NCBI RefSeq assembly: GCF_001320245.1
Contig: NZ_BCBA01000007.1
Coordinates: 62,001 to 126,000, forward strand
Length of the DNA stretch: 64,000 bases
Direction: 5' to 3'
DNA from: Pseudomonas sp. NBRC 111124
GTDB lineage: Bacteria > Pseudomonadota > Gammaproteobacteria > Pseudomonadales > Pseudomonadaceae
The notes under the pieces were generated by a model, which was not told where the DNA came from, ran no database searches, and worked only from the letters and a program-made list of their open reading frames with translations. Numbering within the stretch: position 1 is the stretch's first letter; every line of letters begins with the position of its first letter. Of the stretch, positions 8,920-19,760 are shown in pieces. The position numbers and the translations under genes were made by a program.

Positions 8920-11106
8920 ATGCACACAGATGACCTCTCCCTCCTGCTGAATTCCCTCAACGATGCCCAACGCCAGGCCGTAGCGGCCACGCTTGGGCGT
9001 CAGCTGGTGCTTGCTGGCGCCGGTTCCGGTAAAACCCGCGTGCTGGTGCACCGCATCGCCTGGCTGATCCAGGTCGAGCAGGCCTCGCCGCACTCGATCC
9101 TGTCGGTGACCTTCACCAACAAGGCTGCCGCCGAAATGCGCCAGCGGATCGAGCAGTTGCTGGGTATCAACCCGGCGGGCATGTGGGTGGGCACCTTCCA
9201 CGGCCTGGCGCACCGCCTGCTGCGGGCGCACTGGCAGGAAGCACGCCTGGTGCAGAACTTCCAGATTCTCGACAGCGATGACCAGCAACGGCTGGTCAAG
9301 CGGGTCATGCGCGAACTTGGCCTGGACGAGCAAAAATGGCCGGCACGCCAGGCCCAGTGGTTTATCAACGGGCAAAAGGACGAGGGCCTGCGCCCGCAAC
9401 ATATCCAGGCCGGCGGCGACCTGTTCCTGCAGACCATGCGCGATGTCTACAGTGCCTATGAACAGGCCTGCGAGCGCGCCGGGGTCATCGATTTTTCCGA
9501 ATTGCTGCTGCGCGCCCTCGACCTGTGGCGCGATCACCCTGGCCTGCTGGAACACTACCAGCGACGCTTCCGCCACCTGCTGGTGGACGAATTCCAGGAC
9601 ACCAACGCCGTGCAGTACGCCTGGCTGCGCCTGCTGGCAGGCAAAAACGGTGGCAGCCTGATGGCCGTGGGCGACGACGACCAGTCGATTTACGGCTGGC
9701 GCGGCGCCAAGATCGAGAACATTCACCAGTACACCGCCGACTTCCCTGACGCCGAGATGATCCGCCTGGAGCAGAACTACCGCTCCACCGGCGGCATCCT
9801 CAAGGCTGCCAACGCACTGATCGCCAACAACAGCGGGCGCTTGGGCAAGGAGCTGTGGACCGACATGGGCGAAGGCGAGCCGCTGACGCTGTACGCCGCC
9901 TATAACGAACACGATGAAGCGCGCTATGTGGTCGAGACCATCGAAAGCCTGATCAAGCAAGGCAGCGCGCGCAACGACATCGCCATCCTGTATCGCTCCA
10001 ACGCCCAGTCGCGGGTGCTGGAAGAAGCCCTGCTGCGCGAACGTATCCCGTACCGGATCTACGGCGGACAGCGCTTCTTCGAACGCGCCGAAATCAAGAA
10101 TGCCATGGCCTACCTGCGCCTGATCGAAGGCCGCGGCAACGACGCCGCGCTGGAGCGGGTGATCAACGTGCCGCCACGCGGCATCGGCGAAAAAACCGTC
10201 GAAGCCATCCGCGAGCATGCCCGTCACAGCCAGCTGTCGATGTGGGAAGCCATGTGCCAGCTGCTGGCCGCCAAGGCGCTGAAAGGCCGCGCCGCTTCTG
10301 CCCTGGGTGCCTTTATCGAGTTGATCGAGGGCCTGGCCGGCAAGGTCGCCGACATGCCGCTGCACACCATGACCCAGACAGCCATCGAGCAGTCCGGCCT
10401 GATCATCTATCACCAGGAAGAAAAGGGTGAAAAGGGCCAGGCACGGGTAGAAAACCTTGAGGAACTGGTCAGCGCCGCGCGCAACTTCGAAACCAGCGAA
10501 GACGACGCCGACCTGTCGCCGTTGTCGGCCTTCCTTGGCCATGCCTCGCTGGAGGCTGGCGATGCCCAGGCAGACGAGCACGAAGACAGCATCCAGCTGA
10601 TGACCCTGCACAGTGCCAAGGGCCTGGAATTCCCCTACGTGTTCCTGGTGGGCATGGAAGAAGGCCTGTTCCCGCACAAGATGAGCCTGGAAGAACCCGG
10701 CCGCCTGGAAGAGGAACGCCGCCTGGCCTACGTGGGCATCACCCGCGCCATGCGCCAGCTGATCATGACCTATGCCGAGACCCGCCGCCTTTATGGCAGC
10801 GAGACCTACAATAAGGTGTCTCGTTTCGTACGCGAGATTCCGAGCGGTCTGGTTCAGGAAGTACGCCTTTCCAACAGTGTCAGCCGACCGTTCGGCGGTT
10901 CGACGAGCGGTACCAGCAACCTGTTTGCCAATGCCAATATTCCGCAGACCGCCTTCAACCTTGGCCAGCGCGTGCAGCACGCGGTGTTTGGCGAAGGGGT
11001 GATCCTCAACTTCGAGGGCTCCGGCGCCCAGGCACGGGTGCAGGTGAACTTTGCCGAAGGCAGTAAATGGCTCATGCTGGGCTACGCCAAGCTCGAGGCC
11101 ATCTGA
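8920..11106 (+). CDS. uvrD: DNA helicase II
   Basis: 728 residues, SF1A 3'-5' helicase for nucleotide excision and mismatch repair. Motif I AGAGSGKT is near residue 33-40, motif Ia SVTFTNKAAAEMR follows, motif II VDEFQDTN near 224, motif III GDDDQSIYGWRGA near 250, motif IV QNYRST, motif V LHSAKGLEFPYVFL near 563, motif VI VGITRAM. The C-terminal Tudor-like tail (QRVQHAVFGEGVILNFEG) is UvrD-type and separates it from Rep. Length matches the family. A LexA-like site is upstream. Transcribed alone, with the Tim44-domain gene 109 bp further on. Confidence 0.96.
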   Translation: MHTDDLSLLLNSLNDAQRQAVAATLGRQLVLAGAGSGKTRVLVHRIAWLIQVEQASPHSILSVTFTNKAAAEMRQRIEQLLGINPAGMWVGTFHGLAHRLLRAHWQEARLVQNFQILDSDDQQRLVKRVMRELGLDEQKWPARQAQWFINGQKDEGLRPQHIQAGGDLFLQTMRDVYSAYEQACERAGVIDFSELLLRALDLWRDHPGLLEHYQRRFRHLLVDEFQDTNAVQYAWLRLLAGKNGGSLMAVGDDDQSIYGWRGAKIENIHQYTADFPDAEMIRLEQNYRSTGGILKAANALIANNSGRLGKELWTDMGEGEPLTLYAAYNEHDEARYVVETIESLIKQGSARNDIAILYRSNAQSRVLEEALLRERIPYRIYGGQRFFERAEIKNAMAYLRLIEGRGNDAALERVINVPPRGIGEKTVEAIREHARHSQLSMWEAMCQLLAAKALKGRAASALGAFIELIEGLAGKVADMPLHTMTQTAIEQSGLIIYHQEEKGEKGQARVENLEELVSAARNFETSEDDADLSPLSAFLGHASLEAGDAQADEHEDSIQLMTLHSAKGLEFPYVFLVGMEEGLFPHKMSLEEPGRLEEERRLAYVGITRAMRQLIMTYAETRRLYGSETYNKVSRFVREIPSGLVQEVRLSNSVSRPFGGSTSGTSNLFANANIPQTAFNLGQRVQHAVFGEGVILNFEGSGAQARVQVNFAEGSKWLMLGYAKLEAI

Positions 11107-11215
11107 AGCTTCGAAGCATTCAGGCAAAAGCCGGAAACATCTTGTCGCTGGCCATGAGCACAGGAACCTGTGCACCATGGCGCGCGTGCAATCCACAACA
11201 GGGGAAATCCCATTT

Positions 11216-12073
11216 ATGCAACGTTTTCTTAGCATCGCACTGGCGCTCTGCGTCGGCCTGACGCTGAGCCTGGACGCCAACGCCAAGCGCTTCGGCGGCG
11301 GCAAGAGCTCGGGCGCCGCGCCTATGCACCAGACTCGCCAGGCATCGCCAACCACGCCTGCAGCCACGCCGACCGCTCCTGGTCGCGCCCCGGCCGCCGC
11401 CAGCGGTGCTTCGCGCTGGCTGGGCCCATTGGCCGGCCTCGCCGCCGGTGGCCTGCTGGCATCCATGTTCATGGGTGACGGCTTCCAGGGCATGCAGATC
11501 ATGGACTTCCTGATCATGGGCCTGATCGCCTTCCTGGTGTTCCGCTTCATTGCCGCGCGCCGTCGCCAGCAGCAGCCGCAAATGGCCGCTCCGGGCCATG
11601 CGCCGTTCCAGCGTGAAGCCCACGGCCAGCAGCCTGCCCAACCGTCGATCTTCGGTGGTTCGGCCGCCCCTGCCGCCGCAGCCGCTCCGGTGATCAACGC
11701 GCCGGCATGGTTCAACGAGCAGAGCTTCCTGGCCGCGGCCCGCAGCCACTTCCAGTCGCTGCAGCAGCACTGGGATGCCAATGAAATGGACAAGATCGCC
11801 GAGTTCGTCACCCCGCAGATGCTTGAGTTCCTCAAGCGCGAGCGTGCCGACCTGGGTGATGGCTTCCAGTCGACCTACATCGATGACCTCGATGTGCAAC
11901 TGGACGGTGTCGACGATCGCGCCGACCGTACCGACGCCACCCTGACCTTCCGTGGCGTGTCGAAGACCTCGCGCTTCGACCAGGGCGAAGCCTTCAGCGA
12001 AAGCTGGCACATGGTTCGCGCCCAGGGCGAGAACCAGCCTTGGCTGGTCGCCGGTATCCGTCAAAACGGTTAA
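11216..12073 (+). CDS. Tim44-domain membrane protein
   Basis: 285 residues. A signal-peptide-like N-terminus (MQRFLSIALALCVGLTLSLDANA, cleavage probably before KRFGGGKSSG) is followed by a Ser/Gly/Ala/Pro-rich stretch, two hydrophobic segments (about 62-80 and 95-112), an Ala/Pro/Gln-rich linker, and a C-terminal Tim44-like domain (about 160-283, WFNEQSFLAAARSHFQSLQQHWDANEMDKIAEFVTPQML). Bacterial Tim44-domain proteins of this layout are conserved but poorly characterised; a role at the inner membrane is inferred. The start is chosen for the signal peptide and the GGGGAAA sequence upstream; a rho-independent terminator follows. Confidence 0.88.
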   Translation: MQRFLSIALALCVGLTLSLDANAKRFGGGKSSGAAPMHQTRQASPTTPAATPTAPGRAPAAASGASRWLGPLAGLAAGGLLASMFMGDGFQGMQIMDFLIMGLIAFLVFRFIAARRRQQQPQMAAPGHAPFQREAHGQQPAQPSIFGGSAAPAAAAAPVINAPAWFNEQSFLAAARSHFQSLQQHWDANEMDKIAEFVTPQMLEFLKRERADLGDGFQSTYIDDLDVQLDGVDDRADRTDATLTFRGVSKTSRFDQGEAFSESWHMVRAQGENQPWLVAGIRQNG

Positions 12074-12088
12074 CCGCCGCACGTTGCA

Positions 12089-12122
12089 CAAAAAACCCCG
12101 GGCCTGTCCCGGGGTTTTTGCT
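12089..12122 (+). terminator. Rho-independent terminator after Tim44-domain gene
   Basis: Stem CCCCGGG-CCTGT-CCCGGGG-like hairpin preceded by AAAAA and followed by TTTTTG. It can work in both directions but serves the plus-strand gene ending at 12073. Confidence 0.9.
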
Positions 12123-12187
12123 TTTGCCAGAGCGGCCTACTAGGGTATAACGCGCAGCGTTGTCATCAAGGTCAGAGGATGTGAACC

Positions 12188-12595
12188 GTGGAAGAAGTGA
12201 TCGAACAACTCCGTGAAGCCAACGAGCCCGTACCGGTGCCATTGGAACTTCCCGACGAGGACCAGCTGGTAGAAATAGAGGAACAGCTGTTCATCAACAT
12301 TCCTTTCGTGTTCAAGGAGTTTCTGCTGACTGTCAGTGACGTGGTGTACGGCTCGCTGGAGCCGGTGACCTGCACCGACCCACAGTCGCACACCTACCTG
12401 CCCGACGTCGCCGCCAACGCCTGGGACGCTGGTGTGCCGCGTGAGCTGATCCCGCTGTGCCAGGATGGCGACAATTACTACTGCGTCGAGGAAGATGGCA
12501 CCGTAGTGCTGTGGGATGGCGAGGAAGAAGCCGTCGCCGAGGAAAGCTGGGAATCGGTGTGGCACTGGGCCCGGGACGTGTGGCTGGAAAGCTGA
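12188..12595 (+). CDS. SMI1/KNR4 (SUKH) family protein
   Basis: 135 residues, strongly acidic, GTG start preceded by CAGAGGATG. The pattern ELPDEDQLVEIEEQLFINIPFVFKEFLLTVSDVVYG...DPQSHTYLPDV...LIPLCQDGDNYYCVEEDGTVVLWD is characteristic of the SUKH/SMI1-KNR4 fold (helix-turn then beta sheet with GDxYY). SUKH proteins often act as immunity proteins against polymorphic toxins, but stand-alone housekeeping members exist; no toxin gene lies next to this one, so a toxin-immunity role is not supported here. Confidence 0.85.
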   Translation: MEEVIEQLREANEPVPVPLELPDEDQLVEIEEQLFINIPFVFKEFLLTVSDVVYGSLEPVTCTDPQSHTYLPDVAANAWDAGVPRELIPLCQDGDNYYCVEEDGTVVLWDGEEEAVAEESWESVWHWARDVWLES

Positions 12596-12669
12596 CATCA
12601 CCACCCGCAATCGCAGGGCCGCTTTGCGGCCCGCTCGCGATACATGGAAGCGCCTACCGAGGCACGCCG

Positions 12670-14430
12670 TCAGTGCGAATGATCGCGGCTGTTCTCCAAT
12701 GTCTCCAGCAAGGCGATCTGCATCCGCGAATGCACGCGGATGAACCAGCGCCACAGCAACGCCACGACTACTGCCGCTACCACGGCGATCACTAGCAACA
12801 ACTCGCTGGTTGGCAGGATGCTCGCCGACAACGCCGACAGCAGCAGGAAGATCACCAGCAGCGACAGCAGTGGAATCACCTCGGCAACCACGCGACGCAC
12901 GCGCTGAGTATGCCGCCCGGCCATTTCCGGCTTCACGCCCATCTCCGCCAATAGCATCGACAGCGCCTTGAGCTTGCGATAGGCGGCAATCAGGAACGGC
13001 AGCGACAGCAGCAATGCCGCGCCCCAGATCAGCGCCTTTTGCTGGCTGACATCCGTCACCCACTCGTTCAACCAATTGCCGATACGCCCGGCAAAATAGC
13101 CGCCGCTGAAGAAGATTGCGATCACCAGCGCCAGGTTGACCCCCACCTGCAGCAGAATGCGCCGGATCATCGCCGCCAGCATGGCGCTTTCACCTTGAGG
13201 CTGAATGTTGCGCAACCATTCCCCGTAGAGCGACAGCACCCTCGCCAGGCGCCGTGGCACAACATTGCCGAGCTTCTGCGACAGCGGATCGGCGGCACGT
13301 ATCAGGTAGGGCGTCAGCAGCGTGGTAATGGCCGAGACCGCCACCGCCACCGGGTACAGGAAGTCACTGGTGACCTGCAGTGTCATCCCCAGTGCCGCAA
13401 TGATGAAGGAGAATTCGCCAATCTGGGAAAGGCCCATGCCCACACGCAACGAGGTACGTCCGTCATTACCCGCAATGAATGCGCCCATGCCGCACGACAA
13501 CATCTTGCCCAGCACCACCGCCAGGGTGATCACCACGATCGGCCAGGCGTAATCGACCAGCACCTGTGGGTCGATCATCAGGCCGATGGCGACGAAGAAG
13601 ATTGCGCTGAACAGGTCACGCACAGGCTCGATCAGACGTTCGATCTTCAGCAGCTGGCGCGACTCGGCCATGATCGCACCGATCAGGAAGGCCCCCAGCA
13701 CCATGCTGTACTCCAGCTTTACCACCAGCAGACAGAACCCGAAGCACAGGCCCAACACGGTGATCAGCAACATTTCGTTGCTTTCGAACTTCGCCACGTA
13801 GGCCAGTAGCCGGGGCACCAGCAGGATGCCGATGACCAGCGCGACGATCATGAACAACGACAGCTTGCCGACCGTCGAGAACACTTCGCCGGAGCTGACC
13901 GAGCCACTGACGGCGATGCCGGACAGCAAGGCGATGATACCGATACCGAGGATGTCCTCGACGATCAGCACGCCGAAGATCAGCTGGGCGAAACGCTCGT
14001 TCTTCATCTTCAGGTCGTTCAGCGCCTTGACGATGATGGTGGTCGAAGAAATTGCCAGGATCGCGCCCAGGAACAGCGAGTCCATGGTGTTCCAGCCGAA
14101 CCAGCGGCCGATCTCGAAACCGATCCAGATCATCAGGACGATTTCCAGGAAAGCCGCGATAAATGCCGTGGCCCCGACTTTGAACAGCTTGCGCAAGCTG
14201 AACTCCAGGCCCAGGCAGAACATCAGGAAAATCACCCCCAGCTCGGCGAGGGTCTTGATCGTGTCTTCATCGTGGATCAGGCCGAACGGCGGGGTATGCG
14301 GGCCGATAATGAAACCCGCGACGATGTAGCCCAACACCACAGGCTGCTTGAGGCGATGAAAGAGAATCGTCACCACGCCGGCGACCAGCATGATCACTGC
14401 CAGGTCCTGGATGAAGCTGATGGCATGCAT
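12670..14430 (-). CDS. CPA2-family cation:proton antiporter (KefB/YbaL-like)
   Basis: 586 residues from MHAISFIQDLAVIMLVAG; the start has AAGGAG about 10 bases upstream, whereas an in-frame extension to 14541 lacks family resemblance. About twelve membrane helices form the Na+/H+ exchanger domain (residues 10-385), including PVVLGYIVAGFIIGPHTPP and LAELGVIFLMFCLGLEFSLRKL, followed by about 200 residues with two more hydrophobic pairs and an Arg-rich cytosolic end. There is no TrkA-N nucleotide-binding domain, unlike KefB/KefC, so glutathione gating is not expected. Likely exchanges K+ or Na+ for H+ at the inner membrane. Confidence 0.9.
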   Translation of the reverse strand: MHAISFIQDLAVIMLVAGVVTILFHRLKQPVVLGYIVAGFIIGPHTPPFGLIHDEDTIKTLAELGVIFLMFCLGLEFSLRKLFKVGATAFIAAFLEIVLMIWIGFEIGRWFGWNTMDSLFLGAILAISSTTIIVKALNDLKMKNERFAQLIFGVLIVEDILGIGIIALLSGIAVSGSVSSGEVFSTVGKLSLFMIVALVIGILLVPRLLAYVAKFESNEMLLITVLGLCFGFCLLVVKLEYSMVLGAFLIGAIMAESRQLLKIERLIEPVRDLFSAIFFVAIGLMIDPQVLVDYAWPIVVITLAVVLGKMLSCGMGAFIAGNDGRTSLRVGMGLSQIGEFSFIIAALGMTLQVTSDFLYPVAVAVSAITTLLTPYLIRAADPLSQKLGNVVPRRLARVLSLYGEWLRNIQPQGESAMLAAMIRRILLQVGVNLALVIAIFFSGGYFAGRIGNWLNEWVTDVSQQKALIWGAALLLSLPFLIAAYRKLKALSMLLAEMGVKPEMAGRHTQRVRRVVAEVIPLLSLLVIFLLLSALSASILPTSELLLVIAVVAAVVVALLWRWFIRVHSRMQIALLETLENSRDHSH

Positions 14431-14710
14431 GGCGCGATACTCCTTTTCGACGTTGCTGGATGCCCAGGCAGACCGCTCCTCTGCCAAGGCCAAGCCAAGC
14501 GAGCAGCAAGTACATACTGTATTGAATGCAGGAAAGCCCATGTTGCATGGGCGTACTCAGGTTAACATCGCACCCCGCCGCAAAATGCCGGTGCAATATG
14601 CAGAAACAGATCGGCTGATCAGCCGCCTCTGATGACGTAATTGGCGTGACGACGGAGCGTCAGGCAACGTCCCGTAACAGGAAGGCAAACCTTCAAGAGG
14701 GGAACCAGAA

Positions 14711-15247
14711 GTGTCAGAAGATACCCGCCCCGTTTCAGCGCAACCTCACCGTGAGCACACTATGGAACCTGGAAACGCCCAGCTGAGCATGACCGTCCTG
14801 ATGACCCCGGACATGGCCAACTTTTCTGGCAACGTACATGGCGGCACCTTGCTCAAGTACCTCGACGAAGTGGCCTATGCCTGCGCCAGCCGCTACGCCG
14901 GCAGTTATGTAGTCACCTTGTCCGTCGACCAGGTGATCTTCCGCGAGCCGGTGCACGTCGGCGAACTGGTGACCTTTCTCGCCTCGGTCAACTACACCGG
15001 CAATACCTCGATGGAAGTGGGTATCAAGGTGGTCACCGAGAACATCCGCGAGCGCTCGGTACGCCATTCCAACAGCTGCTTCTTCACCATGGTTGCGGTC
15101 GATGACAACCGCCGCCCGGTACCTGTGCCGCCACTCCAGCCACACTCCAGCGAAGAGAAACGCCGCTTCCTGCAGGGCCAGCAGCGCCGCCAGATCCGCC
15201 AGGAACTGGAAAAACGCTATCAGGACCTGAAGACAGACTCGAACTAA
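14711..15247 (+). CDS. Acyl-CoA thioesterase, hotdog fold
   Basis: 178 residues from a GTG start with AAGAGGGG at 14694-14701. The hotdog domain spans about 18-135: [40 protein letters not shown] holds the conserved N...GG...D catalytic pattern of the YciA/BFIT-like thioesterases, and the C-terminus is a charged helix. It hydrolyses acyl-CoA to free acid and CoA. An ATG at 14762 (MEPGNAQLS) is an alternative start without a clear ribosome-binding site. Its stop overlaps the stop of convergent pdxY by 3-4 bp. Confidence 0.9.
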   Translation: MSEDTRPVSAQPHREHTMEPGNAQLSMTVLMTPDMANFSGNVHGGTLLKYLDEVAYACASRYAGSYVVTLSVDQVIFREPVHVGELVTFLASVNYTGNTSMEVGIKVVTENIRERSVRHSNSCFFTMVAVDDNRRPVPVPPLQPHSSEEKRRFLQGQQRRQIRQELEKRYQDLKTDSN

Positions 15248-16116
15248 AACGCCAGGCGCTGCGCCTCGAAGCGCACGCGCGGGTGGGCGATACGATCCTG
15301 GGCCCGCACCAGCTGCAGCTCGTAGCTGGCGCAGGCCTGGGTTTCCAGCAGCACCTCATGCACCGCTGCGGCCGTGAATTCGAAGGCCTGCTGCCAGCTG
15401 TCACCCAACAGCACGCGGGCCAGGAACAACCCCGAAGTCAGGTCGCCCACGCCAACTGGCTGCCGCGGGAAGGCCAGCAGAGGACGGCGCAGGTGCCAGC
15501 TTTCTTCGCGGGTCACCAGCAGCATCTCGAACATGTCGTCAGCTCGCCCCGGATACGCCAGGTGCTTGACCAGCACTACTTGCGGGCCACGCTCGAGCAG
15601 GCTGCGCGCCATGTTCACGCAGTCCTCCAGCGATTGCGCACGTCGGCCGCAGAAGCTGTCCAGTTCCAGCTGATTGGGGCAGAGGATGTCCGCCTTGGCC
15701 ACGGCTTCATCAAGTAGGAACTCGCTAACCTCCTGCGGAACGACACAACCCTTCTCAGCGTGGCCCATGACCGGGTCGCACAGGTACAGCGCCTTCGGGT
15801 TCACCGCCTTGATCCGCTCGACGCCGGCGAGGATCGCCCGGCCCTGTTCGGCGCTGCCCAGGTAGCCGGATAGCACCGCATCGCAGTGGCCCAGCTCGCC
15901 GATGTTGGAAATGCCTTCCACCAATGCAGGAATTTGCGCGGGAGCGAGCACTTCACCCGCCCACTGGCCATACTGAGTGTGATTGGAAAACTGTACGGTA
16001 TTGAGGGGCCAGACGTTGACCCCGATACGCTGCATGGGGAATACCGCAGCGCTGTTGCCGGCGTGGCCGAACACCACGTGGGACTGGATGGCGAGCAGAT
16101 GCGGGGTACGTTTCAT
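15244..16116 (-). CDS. pdxY: Pyridoxal kinase PdxY
   Basis: 290 residues from [50 protein letters not shown], the usual PdxY N-terminus and length. It phosphorylates pyridoxal in the vitamin B6 salvage route. Ribokinase-like fold with [14 protein letters not shown] near residue 118 and the C-terminal [17 protein letters not shown] anion-hole/catalytic Asp segment near 220. A longer frame upstream to 16230 has no family similarity. Monocistronic as far as can be seen. Confidence 0.95.
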   Translation of the reverse strand: MKRTPHLLAIQSHVVFGHAGNSAAVFPMQRIGVNVWPLNTVQFSNHTQYGQWAGEVLAPAQIPALVEGISNIGELGHCDAVLSGYLGSAEQGRAILAGVERIKAVNPKALYLCDPVMGHAEKGCVVPQEVSEFLLDEAVAKADILCPNQLELDSFCGRRAQSLEDCVNMARSLLERGPQVVLVKHLAYPGRADDMFEMLLVTREESWHLRRPLLAFPRQPVGVGDLTSGLFLARVLLGDSWQQAFEFTAAAVHEVLLETQACASYELQLVRAQDRIAHPRVRFEAQRLAF

Positions 16117-16236
16117 GCGGGAGGATTCCAAAGCTGTTTCAAGGATTGTGCAGCGCGCAGTATGGACTCGATTGCCACCTGTACGACAGGCCAGGGACGC
16201 AGTTAAGCTGGTTCGACTTGTTTGGAGCATACGTAA

Positions 16237-16629
16237 ATGTTGACCCTGGAGAATCTCTTCGTCCTGATGTTATTGGCCACGGCAGGCGCTTGGTTATGGC
16301 ACAACCATGGGCTGCGCGAGAAGGCCCTGGAGCGGGTCAAACAGCACTGTGCAAAGCTCGACCTGGAGCTACTGGATGACGCCGTTGCGCTCAAACGTAT
16401 CGCCTTCATCCGCGATGCCAACGGCAGGAAGCGCCTGGCCCGGGTTTATGCCTTCGAATTCACCGTGACCGGCGAGCAGCGCCACCCCGGCACCGTTACC
16501 CAGTTCGGCGCCCACAGCGCGCAGATCGAACTGGCGCCCTACCCGTTCGAGATCAAGACGCCGCCACGGGCTGACAATGTGATCGAGATGCAGCAGTGGC
16601 GCCAAGAGCACAATCGCTGGCACAACTGA
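16237..16629 (+). CDS. DUF3301 domain protein
   Basis: 130 residues. One N-terminal hydrophobic segment ([15 protein letters not shown], about 7-21) followed by a basic helix and the conserved DUF3301 body [59 protein letters not shown]. Single-pass inner-membrane protein of unknown function, widespread in gamma-proteobacteria. A REP pair follows 10 bp after the stop. Confidence 0.9.
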   Translation: MLTLENLFVLMLLATAGAWLWHNHGLREKALERVKQHCAKLDLELLDDAVALKRIAFIRDANGRKRLARVYAFEFTVTGEQRHPGTVTQFGAHSAQIELAPYPFEIKTPPRADNVIEMQQWRQEHNRWHN

Positions 16630-16639
16630 ACTGTCAGCT

Positions 16640-16753
16640 GTAGGAGCGGCCTTGTGTCGGGAAAGGGCTGCGCAGCAGCCCCTGCAATTTATGTATCTGT
16701 GCTGAATCCCTGGGGCTGCTTTGCAGCCCTTCGCGACACAAGGCCGCTCCTAC
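16640..16753. repeat. REP inverted pair, GTAGGAGCGGCC type
   Basis: GTAGGAGCGGCCTTGTGTCG at 16640 is mirrored by CGACACAAGGCCGCTCCTAC ending at 16753; the inner part has GGGCTGC-GCAGCAGCCCC paired with GGGGCTGC-TTTGCAGCCC. It is a different REP type from the one at 3781 and sits between convergent genes; its right end touches the stop codon of the CobW-family gene (16750-16752). Confidence 0.9.
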
Positions 16754-17721
16754 AAGACAACGCATTTCGCCAACGCAGCTTGTATAAACTGCTCTGGCTG
16801 CGCCTGCTCGAAGATCAGCTCGATGCGCGAGTCTTTGCGCCAGTCACTCGGCTGCCACTGCGGCAAGTTACCCTCCAGACCGTTGAATGATTGCCATCCC
16901 TCCGAAGTGTGGATAACTCCCTTGGCGCGCCGCCATGGCCAGGCCGCAAGAAACGCCTGCAGACGCTGTGGATCGAATCGCTGACTGGGGTGCCAGCGCC
17001 AGCCAATACTCCACCCCCCATCCCCCTCCTGAGCCAAACATATCGGCAGGGAAGGATCTATCCACAGGGCTGATGAGGCAGTGGACAGACCTGCCGCAGG
17101 AAAGTTATTCACAGAACTGTCACTGATTTGACTTGTGGATGAAACAGGCAGCACGTCGAGTTCGACCAAGCCCTGCCGGGTCCAAACCTTGTGTATATTT
17201 AAAAATCCTCTATTTATCAACAACTTAACATCTTCATCCACAGTGTCGGCTTTGTTCAGCACCACCAGCGCTGCCGCCTGCAAGGCCTGCTGCTGAGCCT
17301 CCGGCAATGACTCGCCTTTTGCCAATGCTTGAGCATCCAGCACCATCACCAACGGCTGCACTGCCAGCACCCCAATCCAAGGGGCCTGCCCCAATTGGGT
17401 CAGCAACTGCAAAGGATGACCAAGACCGGAAGGCTCGATGAACAGCCGATCAGGCCGAGCCTTGCGCAACAGACGACCCAGGCCGACCTGGAACGGGGTG
17501 CCGTTCACGCAGCAGAGACAGCCCCCGGCCACCTCACCAATGGCGATCCCGTCCTCATCTCGGCTGAGCAATGCCGCATCAAGGCCAACCTGGCCAAACT
17601 CGTTGACCAGCACGGCCCAGCGTTCGTCAGCCGGGCGCTGGGCCATCAGCTGGCGGATCACGCTGGTCTTGCCGGCCCCCAAGGGGCCTGCGATGACGTG
17701 GGTGGGGATGTTCTGCAGCAT
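16750..17721 (-). CDS. CobW/COG0523-family GTP-binding protein
   Basis: 323 residues from MLQNIPTHVIAGPLGAGKTSVIRQLMAQR; a GTG at 17751 would add ten residues. G1 loop GPLGAGKTS is near residue 9-17, the metal-binding CxCC motif as GGCLCCVNG near 67, and the NKAD G4 motif near 160. The C-terminal half is divergent from ZigA, with a Trp-rich region. COG0523 proteins are metal chaperones or insertases; location 39 bp after a DUF1826 gene that is coupled to zigA makes a zinc-starvation role likely. Confidence 0.9.
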   Translation of the reverse strand: MLQNIPTHVIAGPLGAGKTSVIRQLMAQRPADERWAVLVNEFGQVGLDAALLSRDEDGIAIGEVAGGCLCCVNGTPFQVGLGRLLRKARPDRLFIEPSGLGHPLQLLTQLGQAPWIGVLAVQPLVMVLDAQALAKGESLPEAQQQALQAAALVVLNKADTVDEDVKLLINRGFLNIHKVWTRQGLVELDVLPVSSTSQISDSSVNNFPAAGLSTASSALWIDPSLPICLAQEGDGGWSIGWRWHPSQRFDPQRLQAFLAAWPWRRAKGVIHTSEGWQSFNGLEGNLPQWQPSDWRKDSRIELIFEQAQPEQFIQAALAKCVVL

Positions 17722-17760
17722 GCCAGGGCTTCTTTGCGGGATTTTGCTCACTATGCCCCG

Positions 17761-18383
17761 TCAGGCCAGCCAGTCAAGGCTGAGCAAGAGTCGCCGCTGT
17801 TCACTGGCGGGCGAGCGGTGCACCAGTCCCGCGCCTTCATTACCCAGCCATCGTTCCCCTTTGAGGACGGCCACCTCACCCGCCTGCAGGCTACGAATGT
17901 TATCCACAGGCGCCGCCGCCAGATGCAGACCGATCCGCTCTACTGCGCCTTCTTCCAGCCATTCGCTACCAGGGCCGACGTAGGTGGTCAGCAAGCGCAA
18001 GGGCACGTTATCCACATGGAAGCGCGGGCACATGGCGCCTTGCAGCACCCGCAGGCGCAGCCCTACCCGCCGTGCTCCGATCAGGCAGGTGTAGGCTGAT
18101 ACCAGCCACTTCACATCGGCGACAAACCCTTCGTAGCCGTGCAGGTCGGCGGCCTCCTGCAGCAGGCCAGGCAGTTGCGGCGGCTCGTGCTCGTTCACGT
18201 CGAGTACACGCTGGTCGGCCAGGGACTGGCCGAGGCTGACCACCAAGGCGGCAAAGTCTTCCACTTGTGCGGGTAACTGGCGCTGCCAGACGGCCAGATT
18301 CACGCCTTCTTGAAAAATCTCGGTCAGGACCTTGGGCGCTGTACCAAACGCCTGGCGGATATCCACAGGGCGCACCGCCAGGT

Positions 18384-18387
<4 letters not shown>
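17761..18387 (-). CDS. DUF1826 family protein in zinc-starvation operon
   Basis: 208 residues. Its ATG overlaps the zigA stop by 4 bp (ATGA), implying translational coupling. The protein contains [47 protein letters not shown] and a later [25 protein letters not shown] segment; that HxD...R pattern resembles a double-stranded beta-helix metal site, which is my inference. No membrane segment. Family function unknown; it recurs beside Zur-regulated GTPases. Confidence 0.85.
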
Positions 18388-19592
<1,205 letters not shown>

Positions 19593-19634
19593 GGTGAAAC
19601 CTCTTCAGGCGGACGCACTCGAAACGATGCATTG

Positions 19635-19660
19635 CATAATGTTATAAAGTAACAATACAA
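19635..19660. promoter_or_regulatory. Zur-like operator between zigA and folE2
   Basis: The core TGTTATAAAGTAACA (19640-19654) is an interrupted palindrome, with TGTTA and TAACA arms, inside an A/T-rich block. It fits the gamma-proteobacterial Zur pattern (TGTTATA-N-TATAACA type) with mismatches. It is 43 bp before zigA and about 106 bp before folE2, both zinc-economy genes. Confidence 0.7.
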
Positions 19661-19760
19661 TTTCGCCAAGTCGTATTCGTCGCAAGCGTAATTCGGATAT
19701 GAAAATGCGCATTGCAGCCTGGTCGGCGGATATCGTTGACCCTTTTGCCTGGTACCCCGA

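Noticed and set aside
8782-11835. 1017-codon open frame on the minus strand opposite uvrD
   Set aside because: It is the antisense shadow of the clearly real uvrD and the Tim44-domain gene; composition is typical of a high-G+C reverse frame and no domain is recognisable.
14517-14531. LexA-like CTG...CAG upstream of the antiporter gene
   Set aside because: The spacer is 9 rather than 10 bp and is not A/T-only.
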